Origin: Humibacillus sp. DSM 29435
GTDB lineage: Bacteria > Actinomycetota > Actinomycetes > Actinomycetales > Dermatophilaceae
Reading direction: 5' to 3'
Assembly (NCBI RefSeq): GCF_001758225.1
Contig: NZ_MAST01000011.1
Span: 1-64,000 of the forward strand
Length of the DNA: 64,000 nt
In this document: positions 8,225 through 17,114 of the stretch, piece after piece
Numbering within the stretch: the stretch's first letter is position 1
How the letters are laid out: each line of letters opens with the position of its first letter
Notes under the pieces: generated by a model
Databases searched by the model: none
The model's input: the letters and a program-made list of their open reading frames with translations, nothing else
Told to the model about the DNA's origin: nothing
Made by a program: the position numbers and the translations under genes

Positions 8225-8509
8225 ATGAGCACCGTCACCCGCCTCCCCCGCCCCATCCTCGACAACTACGCCTGGCAGCAGAAGGGCCTCTGCCGGGGGC
8301 GCGACGTCGAGCAGTTCTTCACCGACGACCCCGACCAGGGTCGTCGGGCTCGCAACGACCAGACCGAGGCGGCCAAGGCGGTGTGCGCCGCGTGCCCGGT
8401 GGTCGCCCGTTGCCTGCAGCACGCCCTCAGCGTTCCGGAGCCCTTCGGCATCTGGGGCGGCACCACGGCGCCCGAACGCGCCAGGATGCTGTGGAGCGTC
8501 GCCGGCTGA
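8225..8509 (+). CDS. WhiB-family iron-sulfur transcription regulator
   Basis: 94 residues. Four conserved cysteines, Cys23, Cys54, Cys57 and Cys63 (C-x30-C-x2-C-x5-C), would hold a [4Fe-4S] cluster. The GIWGG turn is at 75-79, followed by a short basic tail. WhiB proteins are found in Actinobacteria and their phages. They usually act by binding region 4 of the principal sigma factor and respond to redox state or nitric oxide. The start is supported by GGAGGA a few bases upstream. Two tandem hairpins follow the stop. Which WhiB subfamily it belongs to cannot be settled by eye. Confidence 0.92.
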   Translation: MSTVTRLPRPILDNYAWQQKGLCRGRDVEQFFTDDPDQGRRARNDQTEAAKAVCAACPVVARCLQHALSVPEPFGIWGGTTAPERARMLWSVAG

Positions 8510-8544
8510 CCACAGCCAAACCGCACCGCCCGCGTGCCGCAGCG

Positions 8545-8588
8545 AGCAGGGCGATCAGGGGCTCCCCACACCCTCAGATCGCCCTGCT
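8545..8588 (+). terminator. hairpin downstream of the whiB-like gene
   Basis: Perfect 12-bp arms AGCAGGGCGATC (8545-8556) and GATCGCCCTGCT (8577-8588) with a 20-nt loop, 35 nt after the stop codon. No T tract follows, as is usual for high-GC actinobacterial terminators. Confidence 0.55.
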
Positions 8589-8616
8589 GGCCCGGCTCGT
8601 TCCAGGACTCCTCTCA

Positions 8617-8659
8617 GACAGCCCCGGCCGGATCGCTGCCCCCTCCGGCCGGGGCTGTC
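8617..8659. terminator. second hairpin, likely bidirectional terminator
   Basis: Perfect 15-bp arms GACAGCCCCGGCCGG (8617-8631) and CCGGCCGGGGCTGTC (8645-8659) around a 13-nt loop. It lies between the convergent whiB-like and YbaK-like genes, so it may stop transcription in both directions. Confidence 0.65.
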
Positions 8660-8767
8660 GCCTGCCTCGCCCTGCGCGGCCTTGACCTCCCCGCCTCGCC
8701 CTTGCCGCCTTGTCCTCCCCGCCTTGTCCTCGCCCCGCCCCGGACCTCGCCGGCCAGACAGGCTGGG

Positions 8768-9319
8768 TCAGCGGCCCTCGGGACGAACCGCCAGTGCCAG
8801 CGTGGCCGCGTTCGGCAGAGCGGCCAGCACCGCTCCGTCGACGAGCAGCTTGGCCCCTCGCAGGCCCGCGCCGACGACGACCGGCCCGGCGGCGACGACC
8901 GCCTCGTCGACCAGCACCGGCCAGTCCGGTGGCAGTCCGATGGGCGTGATGGCGCCGCTCTGCATGCCGGTGAGCTGTTCGACCCGGCCCTGGTCGGCGA
9001 ACGAGATCTTGCGGGCACCCAGATGAAGGCGCACCACCCGGTTGATGTCGGCGCGATCGGTCGCCAGCACGAGCACGGCGGCGATCGTGGAGACCTCGCC
9101 GCGCCGGGCCTCGACGACGACACAGTTCGCGGAGGCGTCCGGCGACACGTCGTAGGCGGAGCAGAAGGCTGCCGTGTCGGCCAGACCCGGGTCGATCGCC
9201 GCCACGCGCACGGCGTCGGGGTCAGGCAGCCCCGCCAGCGCTAGAGCCACCGACGGCGTCAGCAGCCCGGAGTGGTCGGCAGGGGGCAGCCAGGTCAGGT
9301 TTCCTTCAGCGCTGGGCAC
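8768..9319 (-). CDS. YbaK/EbsC-family aminoacyl-tRNA deacylase
   Basis: 183 residues with the YbaK fold. A conserved core includes CVVVEARRGE, a segment ending LGARKISFAD near the middle, and GMQSGAITPIGLP, the family's glycine-rich substrate loop. Family members hydrolyse mischarged tRNAs in trans, typically Cys- or Ala-tRNA(Pro). Which misacylated tRNA this one clears is not visible. It appears single-domain, not fused to prolyl-tRNA synthetase. It stands alone, convergent with the whiB-like gene and 78 bp downstream of the nitronate monooxygenase gene. Confidence 0.8.
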   Translation of the reverse strand: MPSAEGNLTWLPPADHSGLLTPSVALALAGLPDPDAVRVAAIDPGLADTAAFCSAYDVSPDASANCVVVEARRGEVSTIAAVLVLATDRADINRVVRLHLGARKISFADQGRVEQLTGMQSGAITPIGLPPDWPVLVDEAVVAAGPVVVGAGLRGAKLLVDGAVLAALPNAATLALAVRPEGR

Positions 9320-9397
9320 GAGCCAACCGTATGCCGCCGACCACGACGACAGCAGACGGCACCCGGGTCAGTCCCTGTGCCACGCACCGTCGCAGGG

Positions 9398-10465
9398 TCA
9401 GCGACCCGTCAGCGACCGCGCGATGTGGGCCACCACGGTGGCGGCCGGAACGGCGGTGGCCTCTCGCCAGCCGGTACCCGCCCACAGTGCGAGCAGCTCG
9501 GGCTCGTCGGTGGCGGCCGCGGCCCGACGCAGCGGCACGGTCACGTGATGCACCTCGGGGTAGGCCGCCGGCGCCAACGGGCCGTAACGGAGAACGAAGT
9601 CGGTCGTCAGGGCCCGCGCCCACCGCCCGGAGAACGCCCGAGTCACGGTGGTGGTGGTGAGCGCAGGGTCGGCGAGCGCCCGGCGATAGGCCAGGCTCGT
9701 GCCCGCCTCCGGCGTGAGCAGGAAGGCGGTGCCGAGCTGCACGGCATCCGCCCCCGCTGCGACCATGGCCGCAGCGCCCTCGGCGGTGGCAATGCCTCCG
9801 GCCGCGATCAGCGGCAGCTGCGTCAAGGGCCGCACCGCCGCTACGAGCTCGGCCAGGCTGGCGACGGCGGGGCGCTTGGCCGGGTCGAGCGTTCCCCGGT
9901 GGCCGCCGGCATCCGGTCCTTGCAGGCAGAGCGCGTCTGCACCGGCCGAGATGGCGGCGGTCGCCTCGTCGTGGTCGGTCACCGTCACCACGGTCTCGAT
10001 GCCCGCCCGGGAGAGCTCGGAGAACACGGCGGCGCCGGGGAGGCCGAAGGTGAACGACACCACCGGCACGCGCTCACGTACCACGAGGTCGAGCTGACGC
10101 TCCCAGGCGTCGGGCATGCCCACGCCGGGCTCTGCCAGCTCGACCCCCCGCTGAGCGGCCTCACCGGCGAGCGCGTCACGGTAGAGCGCCACAGCCTGGG
10201 CCCGGTCGTGACCCGAGAGACCGCGCGGACGATCGGGCAGGTAGGTGTTCGCGTGGTCGGGCACGAAGAGGTTGACCCCGAAGGGTCGAGAGCTGGCGTC
10301 CCACACGTCGGCGATCTGGCGGGCGAGACTCTCAGCCGTGAGGTAGCCACCGGCCAGGAAGCCGAGCCCACCGGCCTCCCCCACCGCCGCCACGAGCTCG
10401 GCCGTCGACGGGCCACCCGCCATGGGGGCGGCAACCACGGGCACGGCGAGCTCGGCGATGACCAT
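9398..10465 (-). CDS. nitronate monooxygenase family protein (FMN-dependent)
   Basis: 355 residues. A TIM-barrel flavoprotein of the 2-nitropropane dioxygenase/nitronate monooxygenase family. Seen directly: the N-terminal strand PVVAAPMAGGPSTAELVAAVGEAGGLGFL, a mid-barrel GADALCLQGPDAGGHRG that provides phosphate-binding glycines, PLIAAGGIATAEGAAAMVAAGADAV and QLGTAFLLTPEAG. Such enzymes oxidise toxic alkyl nitronates with O2 using FMN. The substrate in this organism is unknown. It follows the VOC gene on the same strand with a gap of about 97 bp. Confidence 0.88.
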   Translation of the reverse strand: MVIAELAVPVVAAPMAGGPSTAELVAAVGEAGGLGFLAGGYLTAESLARQIADVWDASSRPFGVNLFVPDHANTYLPDRPRGLSGHDRAQAVALYRDALAGEAAQRGVELAEPGVGMPDAWERQLDLVVRERVPVVSFTFGLPGAAVFSELSRAGIETVVTVTDHDEATAAISAGADALCLQGPDAGGHRGTLDPAKRPAVASLAELVAAVRPLTQLPLIAAGGIATAEGAAAMVAAGADAVQLGTAFLLTPEAGTSLAYRRALADPALTTTTVTRAFSGRWARALTTDFVLRYGPLAPAAYPEVHHVTVPLRRAAAATDEPELLALWAGTGWREATAVPAATVVAHIARSLTGR

Positions 10466-10562
10466 CCGTCGACGCTACTCCTCCACCCTGCCGCGCACCC
10501 TGACTGCACAACGGTGCCAGCAGTCGGATGCCGTGGAGTCTCCCGGTGGGCGAGGGTCGTGG

Positions 10563-10985
10563 CTACGTCGCGCGGCGGCCGACGAACAGCTCGAGGGCGA
10601 CGCCGTCGGGGTCGGTGAAGCTGACCGCCACCCCGTAGTCGGCCTCCACCGGGCCGGAGTGCTCGATCCCGAGCCCGTCGAGGTGACGCACCCACGTCGC
10701 GAGCTCGTCGCGGTCGGCCACGGCGAACCCGATGTGGTCGAGCCCAGCGGCAGTCGGGTCGAAGCCCGCGCCCGCCCGGTCGTGCTCGGTCAGCCCGAGG
10801 TTGGTGCCTCCCGGCAGCGCGATGACCTGCCTCCGGAACGAGCCGTCGTTCATGCTCGCAACCGGCGGCAACCCCCAGAGCGCCGTGTAGAACGGCACGC
10901 TGACGGAGAGGTCGGCGACGGTGAGGGCGACGTGGTCGAAACCGGTGATGGTGGGCACCGCCCCAGTCTCACCCACGGGGGTCAC
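10563..10985 (-). CDS. VOC (glyoxalase/dioxygenase fold) family protein
   Basis: 140 residues made of two beta-alpha-beta-beta-beta modules, FDHVALTVADLSVSVPFY and LDHIGFAVADRDELATWV, ending with GVAVSFTDPDGVALELF. Candidate metal ligands are the His of FDHVA, the His of LDHIGF and the final Glu of ALELF. The function within the VOC superfamily (lyase, dioxygenase or binding protein) cannot be read from sequence. The GTG at 10985 overlaps the ABC-F stop by four bases (GTGA). A second in-frame GTG, giving PTITGFDH, would remove nine residues. The overlap suggests translational coupling to the ABC-F gene. Confidence 0.8.
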   Translation of the reverse strand: MTPVGETGAVPTITGFDHVALTVADLSVSVPFYTALWGLPPVASMNDGSFRRQVIALPGGTNLGLTEHDRAGAGFDPTAAGLDHIGFAVADRDELATWVRHLDGLGIEHSGPVEADYGVAVSFTDPDGVALELFVGRRAT

Positions 10986-12673
10986 CGCGCGCGAACGACC
11001 CTGCCCTCGTCCCAGACCGGTTCGGTCGACTCGTAGACCTTTCCGTCGGCACCGAACACGACATAGCGGTCGAAGCTACGGGCGAACCAGCGGTCGTGGG
11101 TGACGGCGACGACGGTGCCGTCGAACCGCTCGAGCCCCTCCTCGAGGGCCTCGGCCGACTGAAGGTCGAGGTTGTCGGTGGGCTCGTCGAGAAGCAGCAT
11201 GGTGGCTCCCGACAGCTCGAGCAGCAGGATCTGGAACCGGGCCTGCTGCCCGCCCGAGAGCGACTCGAAGGTCTGCTCCCCCGACCGGGCCAGCTCGTAG
11301 CGGTCGAGCGCCTTGGCGGCCTCCTCGCGAGGCTTGCCGTCGCGGTGCTCGTCTCCGCGGTGCAGCACCTCGAGAAGCGTGCGCCCCGTCAGGGTCGGGT
11401 GCTCGTGCGTCTGGGCGAACCAGCCGGGTCGCACCCGCGAACCGAGTCGCACCAGACCCGAGTGCTCGACCGGGTCGGGACGCACGTCACCGACCGGCTG
11501 GTGCTCGCGGTCGGGGTCGGTGCCCCCACTGGCGAGCAGGCGCAGGAAGTGTGACTTGCCCGAACCGTTGCTGCCCAGGATGGCCAGCCGTTCGCCGTAC
11601 CAGACCTCGAGGTCGAACGGCTTCATCAGGCCCGTCAGCTCCAGGCCGGTCGCGATGACGGCCCGTTTGGCCGTGCGGCCGCCGCTGAGACGCATTGTGA
11701 CCTTCTGGGTCGTCGGCGTCTCCTCGGGAGGGCCCACCTCGACGAACTTCGCGAGGCGGGTCTGAGCCGCCTGGTAGCGCGAGGCCATGCCGTCGTTGTA
11801 CTTCGCCTTCACCTTGAGCATCTGCACGAGCGCCTTGATCTTGACGTGCTCCTCGTCCCACCGTCGGCGCAGCTCTTCGAGCCGGCTGTTGCGGTCGTCA
11901 CGGGCCTGGGCGTAGGTGGCGAAGCGGCCGGGGTGCACCCAGAGGTTGGCTCCGGCGCCGCCCGGCTCGAGGGTGGCCACCCTGGTGGCCACGCGGTCGA
12001 GCAGCTCGCGGTCATGGCTGATGAACAGCACCGTCTTGGGCGAGGCGACGAGCGCCTCCTCGAGCCAGCGCTTGGTCGGCACGTCGAGGTAGTTGTCGGG
12101 CTCGTCGAGCAGCAGCACCTCCTCCGGGCCGCGGAGCAGCGCCTCGAGCACGAGACGTTTCTGCTCGCCGCCCGACAGCGTCGTCACCTTCCGCCACTGC
12201 GCCTGGTCGTAGGGGATCCCGAACGCGGCCATGGTCACCTTGTCCCAGAGCGTCTCCTGCTCGTAGCCGCCAGCCTCGCCCCATTCGACGAGGGCGTGCG
12301 CGTAGCCCATCTGGTCGGCCTCGGAGTCGCGCTCCATCATGTTCGCCTCGGTGCGGTCGATCTCCTCGGCGGCCGCTCGGATGCGGGCCGGCGACACCGA
12401 CACCAGCAGGTCGCGAACCGTCGACTCGTCGCGCAGCCGGCCGACGAACTGGCGCATCACCCCGAGCCCGCCCGATCGGGTGACGGCGCCCTCATGCGCG
12501 GCGAGGTCGCCTGCCACGATGCGGGTGAGGGTGGTCTTGCCGGTGCCGTTGGGGCCGATCAGTGCCACTTTGGCGCCGTCGCCGACGCGCAGCGAGACGT
12601 CGTTGAGCAGCGGCCGCCCGTCGGGGAGGCTGAACGAGACGGAGTTGATGTCGAGGTGTCCCACGAAGGTCAA
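10982..12673 (-). CDS. ABC-F family ATPase
   Basis: 563 residues with two ABC ATPase domains and no membrane segments, the ABC-F layout. Domain 1: Walker A GPNGTGKTT (near 40), signature LSGGEQKR, Walker B VLLLDEPDNYLD. The inter-domain linker has a basic helical stretch (EELRRRWDEEHVKIKALVQ). Domain 2: Walker A GSNGSGKS, signature LSGGQQAR, Walker B MLLLDEPTDNLD. ABC-F proteins act on the ribosome E site, as translation factors or as antibiotic-resistance proteins. Domain 2 contains a charged insertion (TDPDREHQPVGDVRPDPVEH) shortly after its Walker A. Resistance or housekeeping role is undecided. Confidence 0.9.
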   Translation of the reverse strand: MTFVGHLDINSVSFSLPDGRPLLNDVSLRVGDGAKVALIGPNGTGKTTLTRIVAGDLAAHEGAVTRSGGLGVMRQFVGRLRDESTVRDLLVSVSPARIRAAAEEIDRTEANMMERDSEADQMGYAHALVEWGEAGGYEQETLWDKVTMAAFGIPYDQAQWRKVTTLSGGEQKRLVLEALLRGPEEVLLLDEPDNYLDVPTKRWLEEALVASPKTVLFISHDRELLDRVATRVATLEPGGAGANLWVHPGRFATYAQARDDRNSRLEELRRRWDEEHVKIKALVQMLKVKAKYNDGMASRYQAAQTRLAKFVEVGPPEETPTTQKVTMRLSGGRTAKRAVIATGLELTGLMKPFDLEVWYGERLAILGSNGSGKSHFLRLLASGGTDPDREHQPVGDVRPDPVEHSGLVRLGSRVRPGWFAQTHEHPTLTGRTLLEVLHRGDEHRDGKPREEAAKALDRYELARSGEQTFESLSGGQQARFQILLLELSGATMLLLDEPTDNLDLQSAEALEEGLERFDGTVVAVTHDRWFARSFDRYVVFGADGKVYESTEPVWDEGRVVRAR

Positions 12674-12743
12674 GCCTGACGCATGCGCAGGGGGCGCGTC
12701 ACGCGGTTAAACCCTGGCCGGGAGCCCAGCCCGCCGATCGTGG

Positions 12744-13400
12744 TCACAACCACTTCCACGAGTCGGTGATCTCACCGAAGGCGCGCAGCGCACTCGCCGC
12801 GTCGTCCTGCGACGAGCTGAGGGTCAGCAGGTAGACCTTCCCGTCGCGCGCCATCGCGTACGAGCGAGCGGTGATGCGCACACCCTTCTGCTCGAACTTG
12901 GTGGTGAACCCCTTGGCGGTGACCCCTGCGATCTGCACGTCATCGGCGTCACCGACCTCGCGGTCGGCGCTCGCCATCTGGCTACGGCCCTTGTCGAGCT
13001 CCTTCTCGACCACGGCGGCGTCGCCGGACGTCGTGATGATGACCAGGTTGTTGCTGAACTTGGACACCTTCTTCGAGGAGAGCAGCACGAGGTCGAGACC
13101 GCTGATGCCCGTGCCGGCCTGGTCGGTCGCCTCGCCCCAGCCGGCGGGCGCGGTGACCCGGTAGGACCCGCTCCGGCTCGTGACCTCACCGCCGGGCAGC
13201 GTGGTGCCAGCATCGGTTCCAGCGCTCGGGGTGGGGCCGGCCGCGGCGGTGGTCGTCGTCGTGGTCGTCGTGGTGGTCGTCGGCTGGCTCGACGACGAGC
13301 CGCCGTCACTGCTGGGCTGCTCGCCGGTGCCGCAGCCGGCGAGAACCAGAGCGGCGGTGAGCAGCGCGGCCCGGACGAACCGTGCGGGGCGAGGGGTCAT
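12744..13400 (-). CDS. putative lipoprotein with threonine-rich linker
   Basis: 218 residues from ATG at 13400 (MTPRPARF). A longer frame begins 16 codons earlier, but this ATG gives a proper lipoprotein signal: basic start, hydrophobic core and lipobox LAGC with Cys23. Next comes a disordered Ser/Thr tract including about 12 consecutive Thr codons, then a folded domain (GSYRVTAPAGWGEATDQ through ITDSWKWL) resembling those of small exported actinobacterial proteins. The product should be anchored to the outer face of the membrane. No enzymatic motif was seen and function is unknown. Confidence 0.75.
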   Translation of the reverse strand: MTPRPARFVRAALLTAALVLAGCGTGEQPSSDGGSSSSQPTTTTTTTTTTTAAAGPTPSAGTDAGTTLPGGEVTSRSGSYRVTAPAGWGEATDQAGTGISGLDLVLLSSKKVSKFSNNLVIITTSGDAAVVEKELDKGRSQMASADREVGDADDVQIAGVTAKGFTTKFEQKGVRITARSYAMARDGKVYLLTLSSSQDDAASALRAFGEITDSWKWL

Positions 13401-13480
13401 GGCGATGATCAAACCACAGCAAGGCCCTCGCCCGACCCACGGTCGCAAGGGGTCGCCGAGGCCGAGCGATGGCTGAAGGC

Positions 13481-14422
13481 CTACGCGAGCTCGCTCACGT
13501 GTCGGCGAACCCGCGTCAGGCGGCTTCGCTCAGCGACCTCGCTGTCGGCCGGGTAGAGCACCTCATCGAGAACCAGGCCGAGAGCCGGCACCACGAGGGC
13601 GCCTCCACCCAACCCGCCTCCCGGGCCACCCCGCTGCCTCTCACGCTGCAGCCCGGCGGGCCAGTCGGGGTCACGCAGCCCCTCCCCCACCCGCACGACC
13701 GCCCCGACGAGCGAGCGCACCATCGAGTGGCAGAACGCGTCAGCTCGCACCGTGGCCTCCAACACCCCGTCGGTCCGGCGCTCCCACGAGAACTCGACCA
13801 GCGTGCGAATCGTCGTGGCCCCCTCACGCCGCTTGCAGAAGGCGGCGAAGTCACCGAGCCCCTCCAGCGACCGGGCCGCGTGGTTCATCGAGTCGACGTC
13901 GAGCCGGCGGCGCCACCAGACCGTGTCACGTCGGCGCAGGGGGTCACGGACGGCATCGGGGTCGGCGAGCCGGTACCGGTACCGACGCTCGAGCGCCGAG
14001 AAGCGGGCGTCGAAGCCGACCGGAGCCCGGGTGACCTCGTACACGACCAGGTCGTGCTTGAGGATGCCGCGGAGCCGGGTCGCGAGCGCCGCCTCGGGCG
14101 CTCGGTCGGACCGGCCCGGCAGGGTCGCGAGCGCCGACTCCGGCACGTCGACGTGGGCGACCTGGCCCTTGGCGTGCACCCCGGCATCGGTGCGACCGGC
14201 GACCGTCAGGCGCACGGGGCGAGGCTGACGCAGCACGGTCGTCAACGCGGCGCTGAGGTCTCCGTACACCGTGCGGAGTCTGGGCTGCGGGGCCCAGCCC
14301 GCGAAGTCGGTTCCGTCGTAGGCAAGGTCGAGGCGCAGCCGAACGAACGCGCCCGGTGACGGCTGCAGAGGTGAGACAGCCGACAGGGACCCGGCGTTCA
14401 CATCGGGCGAGGGCAGCGGCAT
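13481..14422 (-). CDS. truA: tRNA pseudouridine(38-40) synthase TruA
   Basis: 313 residues. Seen: LAYDGTDFAGWAPQP, then the catalytic motif GRTDAGVHAKGQ with the nucleophilic Asp at about 79, RYRYRLADP, and the C-terminal FCHSMVRSLVGAVVRVGEG. TruA makes pseudouridine in the anticodon arm at positions 38-40. The first 26 residues have no counterpart in the usual family start; a GTG at codon 8 is an alternative. In many Actinobacteria truA directly follows rplQ. Here a secreted protein gene on the other strand lies between. Confidence 0.93.
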   Translation of the reverse strand: MPLPSPDVNAGSLSAVSPLQPSPGAFVRLRLDLAYDGTDFAGWAPQPRLRTVYGDLSAALTTVLRQPRPVRLTVAGRTDAGVHAKGQVAHVDVPESALATLPGRSDRAPEAALATRLRGILKHDLVVYEVTRAPVGFDARFSALERRYRYRLADPDAVRDPLRRRDTVWWRRRLDVDSMNHAARSLEGLGDFAAFCKRREGATTIRTLVEFSWERRTDGVLEATVRADAFCHSMVRSLVGAVVRVGEGLRDPDWPAGLQRERQRGGPGGGLGGGALVVPALGLVLDEVLYPADSEVAERSRLTRVRRHVSELA

Positions 14423-14549
14423 CCGGCTATTGTGCCCGGTCGTCCCCGTTCACTCGTCAGAGGGCGCCGGTCAACCGGCCGACCCGTTCGGCCGTCTTGG
14501 TAGTACGAGCCGGACGACGAGGTGCGGCCGTGGGGATAGGGGAAGCATC

Positions 14550-15146
14550 ATGAACAGCACAGCAACCCGACCATCCGTCCCGAGATGGCGCCGGGCCCGC
14601 TCCGGGGCGCTCGCCCTTGGGGTCTTCGCGTTGGCGGCGCCCATCGGCGCCGTCGCCACGACGAGCGCCGCCACCGCCAGCCCGGCGGTGTCGCAGGCCG
14701 CGGCACCCTTCTGCGGCATCACCTGGGGCTCGCTGCCCAAGGCCACCGCCCCCGGTCTGCTCTGGACCGGCAACGTCACGGGTGCCCGGTCAGGGCAGCA
14801 CTCGTGCTACGACCGCGTCGTCTTCGACGTCGCCAAGGGTCACGGGACGCTCGGCTACAGCGTGCGCTACGTCACGCAGGTCACCGGGCCCGGCAGCGGG
14901 ATGCCGGTACCCGTCACCGGGGGCGCCAAGCTGCAGATCACGGCCAACGCGCCGTCGAACCTGGCGCCGAAGACGACCACTTTCACCGGCTGGCAGACCT
15001 TCCGTCAGCTGAGGTCCGTGGGCAGCTTCGAGGGCTACACCGACTACGGGCTCGGAGTGCGGGCCCGGCTGCCGATGCGGGCCTTCGTGCTGCCCAACGC
15101 CGACGGCAGCCAGCGCCTGGTCGTCGACGTGGCGCACCGCTGGTAG
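14550..15146 (+). CDS. secreted AMIN-like domain protein
   Basis: 198 residues from ATG 14550. A twin-Arg-rich basic N-terminus and hydrophobic stretch (ALALGVFALAAPIGAVATTS) form a signal peptide. The mature part carries CYDRVVFDVAKGHGTLGYSVRYV, a feature of the AMIN-like domain of small actinobacterial secreted proteins, and ends RLVVDVAHRW. Two cysteines (in FCGITWG and HSCYDR) could form a disulfide. Likely cell-wall associated; function unknown. An upstream TTG in frame would add 40 residues with no homology-like content and was not chosen. It is convergent with rplQ across a large hairpin. Confidence 0.8.
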   Translation: MNSTATRPSVPRWRRARSGALALGVFALAAPIGAVATTSAATASPAVSQAAAPFCGITWGSLPKATAPGLLWTGNVTGARSGQHSCYDRVVFDVAKGHGTLGYSVRYVTQVTGPGSGMPVPVTGGAKLQITANAPSNLAPKTTTFTGWQTFRQLRSVGSFEGYTDYGLGVRARLPMRAFVLPNADGSQRLVVDVAHRW

Positions 15147-15156
15147 CCCCGACATA

Positions 15157-15230
15157 CCTCGAGAGGGCAGCTCGCGCCCGTCGCGGAACTCAGCGTTCCG
15201 GCGAAACAGCGGCGAGCTGCCCTCTCGAGG
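15157..15230. terminator. 74-nt nested hairpin between convergent genes
   Basis: Perfect 19-bp arms, left 15157-15175 and right 15212-15230 (core GAGAGGGCAGCTCGC and its complement). The 36-nt interior contains a second stem CGGAAC (15184-15189) / GTTCCG (15195-15200). It lies between the AMIN-like gene and the end of rplQ and is longer than a typical terminator. A bidirectional terminator is most likely; a mobile palindromic element is an alternative. Confidence 0.65.
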
Positions 15231-15254
15231 GTAAGCAGGTCTGGCCCTGGTGGC

Positions 15255-15995
15255 TCAGGAACCGGCCTTGGTGAAGCCGGCGGCCTCGGCGTCGTCGGCG
15301 CTCTTGAACCAGAACTCGGCGACCGTCTGGTCGTACCACTGACCATCGGGCTCGTGGAACTTGCCCGAGTCGGCATTGCCCTTGACGGTGTAGGCCTCGT
15401 CGGGCGAGGTGCCGTCCTCGTTCGCCACGACGGCGCCCGCGGGCACCTCCTTGGCGTCAGCGTCCTGCGCAGACGAAGCGGCATCCGCCTCGACGGGCTC
15501 GGTCACCTCGGCTGCCTCAGTGGCATCGGTGGCCTCGGTGGCCTCGGTGGCCTCGACCGCCTCGGCGGCGTCGGCCTCCTTGACGGCACGCTTGGTGGCG
15601 CCCTCGGCCTCCTTGACGGTGGCCTTCTTGGCCGACAGCGGCTCGCGCACGAGCTCGATGACGACCATGGGGGCCCGGTCACCCTTGCGGGCGCCGATCT
15701 TCGTGACGCGGGTGTAGCCGCCCTCGCGAGCCGCCATGTCAGGGGCGATCTCGGCGAAGAGACGGTGCACGACACCCTTGTCGCGAACGACCGTCAGCAC
15801 CCGACGACGGGCGTGCAGGTCGCCACGCTTCGCGAAGGTGATGAGACGCTCGGCGAGCGGGCGCAGGCGCTTGGCCTTGGCCTCCGTCGTCGTGATGCGG
15901 TCGTGCTCGAAGAGCGACGTCGCGAGGTTGGCCAGGATCAGCCGCTCGTGCGCGGGGCCGCCACCGACGCGGGGACCCTTGGTGGGGGTGGGCAT
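15255..15995 (-). CDS. rplQ: 50S ribosomal protein L17 with long C-terminal extension
   Basis: 246 residues, about twice the usual L17 length. Residues 1 to about 118 are canonical ([21 protein letters not shown], then [14 protein letters not shown], ending [10 protein letters not shown]). Residues about 120-200 form an Ala/Glu/Thr-rich acidic linker with tandem repeats. Residues about 205-246 form a compact domain, [20 protein letters not shown] and [18 protein letters not shown]. This resembles the short 'sunset'-type domain (GN...YH.P...Y..T....F..E..A..AGY) attached to other bacterial proteins. Last gene of the alpha cluster, 93 nt after rpoA. The core assembles into the 50S subunit; the role of the tail is unknown. 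Confidence 0.93.
   Translation of the reverse strand: MPTPTKGPRVGGGPAHERLILANLATSLFEHDRITTTEAKAKRLRPLAERLITFAKRGDLHARRRVLTVVRDKGVVHRLFAEIAPDMAAREGGYTRVTKIGARKGDRAPMVVIELVREPLSAKKATVKEAEGATKRAVKEADAAEAVEATEATEATDATEAAEVTEPVEADAASSAQDADAKEVPAGAVVANEDGTSPDEAYTVKGNADSGKFHEPDGQWYDQTVAEFWFKSADDAEAAGFTKAGS
15519..15554 (-). repeat. tandem 9-bp repeat in the L17 extension
   Basis: Three perfect copies of GGTGGCCTC (15528-15554) preceded by one degenerate copy (AGTGGCATC, 15519-15527). They encode Glu-Ala-Thr repeats in the acidic linker. Copy number could vary in frame. Confidence 0.8.
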
Positions 15996-16088
15996 TGTGT
16001 GATTCTCCTAGAAGTCTGACCAGGCCGTCTCAGGAAGCCGCAGCGACTGCGCTGACGGCGCCGACGAAGGCATGGTCGAGGCGGTTGG

Positions 16089-17114
16089 TCAGAGCTGCTC
16101 GTCTTCGGTGAACGACTCGTCGTCGTCGTCGTAGTCGTCGCCGTAGTTGTCGATCAGGGCTGACGGGTCGAACCCGGGAGGGCTGTCCTTGAGCGCGAGG
16201 CCCATCCCGACGAGCTTGGCCTTGACCTCGTCGATCGACTTCGCGCCGAAGTTGCGGATGTCGAGCAGGTCGGCCTCGCTGCGGCCGACGAGCTCACCCA
16301 CGGTGTGGATGCCCTCACGCTTGAGGCAGTTGTACGACCGGACCGTGAGGTCGAGGTCCTCGATCGGCAGCGCCAGGTCGGCGGCCAGGGCCGCGTCGGT
16401 CGGCGACGGGCCCATGTCGATGCCCTCGGCCTCGACGTTGAGCTCGCGGGCCAGGCCGAACAGCTCGACCAGGGTCTTACCGGCCGAGGCCATGGCGTCA
16501 CGCGGGGTCATCGAGTTCTTGGTCTCGACGTCGACGACGAGCTTGTCGAAGTCGGTGCGCTGCTCGACTCGGGTGGCCTCGACCTTGTAGGTCACGGACA
16601 GCACGGGCGAGTAGATGGAGTCGATCGGGATGCGGCCGATCTCCTGGTCGCCCGACTTGTTCTGCTGGGCCGAGACGTAGCCGCGACCGCGCTCGACGGT
16701 CAGCTCCATCTCGAGCTTGCCCTTGTCGTTGAGGGTGGCGATGTGCAGGTTCTGGTTGTGCACCTCCACACCCGCCGGCGGGGTGATGTCGGCGGCCGTC
16801 ACGGCACCGGGGCCCTGCTTGCGCAGGTACATCACGACGGGTTCGTCGTGCTCGGAGGACACGACCAGACCCTTGATGTTGAGGATCATCTCGGTGACGT
16901 CCTCCTTGACCCCGGGCACGGTCGAGAACTCGTGGAGCACCCCGTCGATACGGATCGAGGTGACCGCGGCCCCCGGGATGCTCGAGAGCAGGGTGCGACG
17001 GAGGCTGTTGCCGAGCGTGTAGCCGAAGCCAGGCTCGAGGGGCTCGATGGCGAAGCGGCTGCGGTTGTCGGCCACGACCTCTTCGGAGAGCACGGGACGC
17101 TGTGCGATGAGCAC
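16089..17114 (-). CDS. rpoA: DNA-directed RNA polymerase subunit alpha
   Basis: 341 residues, normal for Actinobacteria. The N-terminal dimerisation domain ([31 protein letters not shown], typical alpha motif) covers about 1-235. The C-terminal domain ([21 protein letters not shown] and [19 protein letters not shown]), which contacts UP elements and activators, covers about 250-320. An acidic tail ([15 protein letters not shown]) ends it. It lies 161 nt after rpsD; that gap holds a 14-bp hairpin. Confidence 0.98.
   Translation of the reverse strand: MLIAQRPVLSEEVVADNRSRFAIEPLEPGFGYTLGNSLRRTLLSSIPGAAVTSIRIDGVLHEFSTVPGVKEDVTEMILNIKGLVVSSEHDEPVVMYLRKQGPGAVTAADITPPAGVEVHNQNLHIATLNDKGKLEMELTVERGRGYVSAQQNKSGDQEIGRIPIDSIYSPVLSVTYKVEATRVEQRTDFDKLVVDVETKNSMTPRDAMASAGKTLVELFGLARELNVEAEGIDMGPSPTDAALAADLALPIEDLDLTVRSYNCLKREGIHTVGELVGRSEADLLDIRNFGAKSIDEVKAKLVGMGLALKDSPPGFDPSALIDNYGDDYDDDDESFTEDEQL

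Noticed and set aside
10982-12673. ABC-F gene as an antibiotic-resistance determinant
   Set aside because: The class also includes housekeeping translation factors. Nothing around it points to resistance, so only the family is given.
14430-14549. TTG start adding 40 residues to the AMIN-like protein
   Set aside because: The signal peptide begins at ATG 14550; an extension would bury it.
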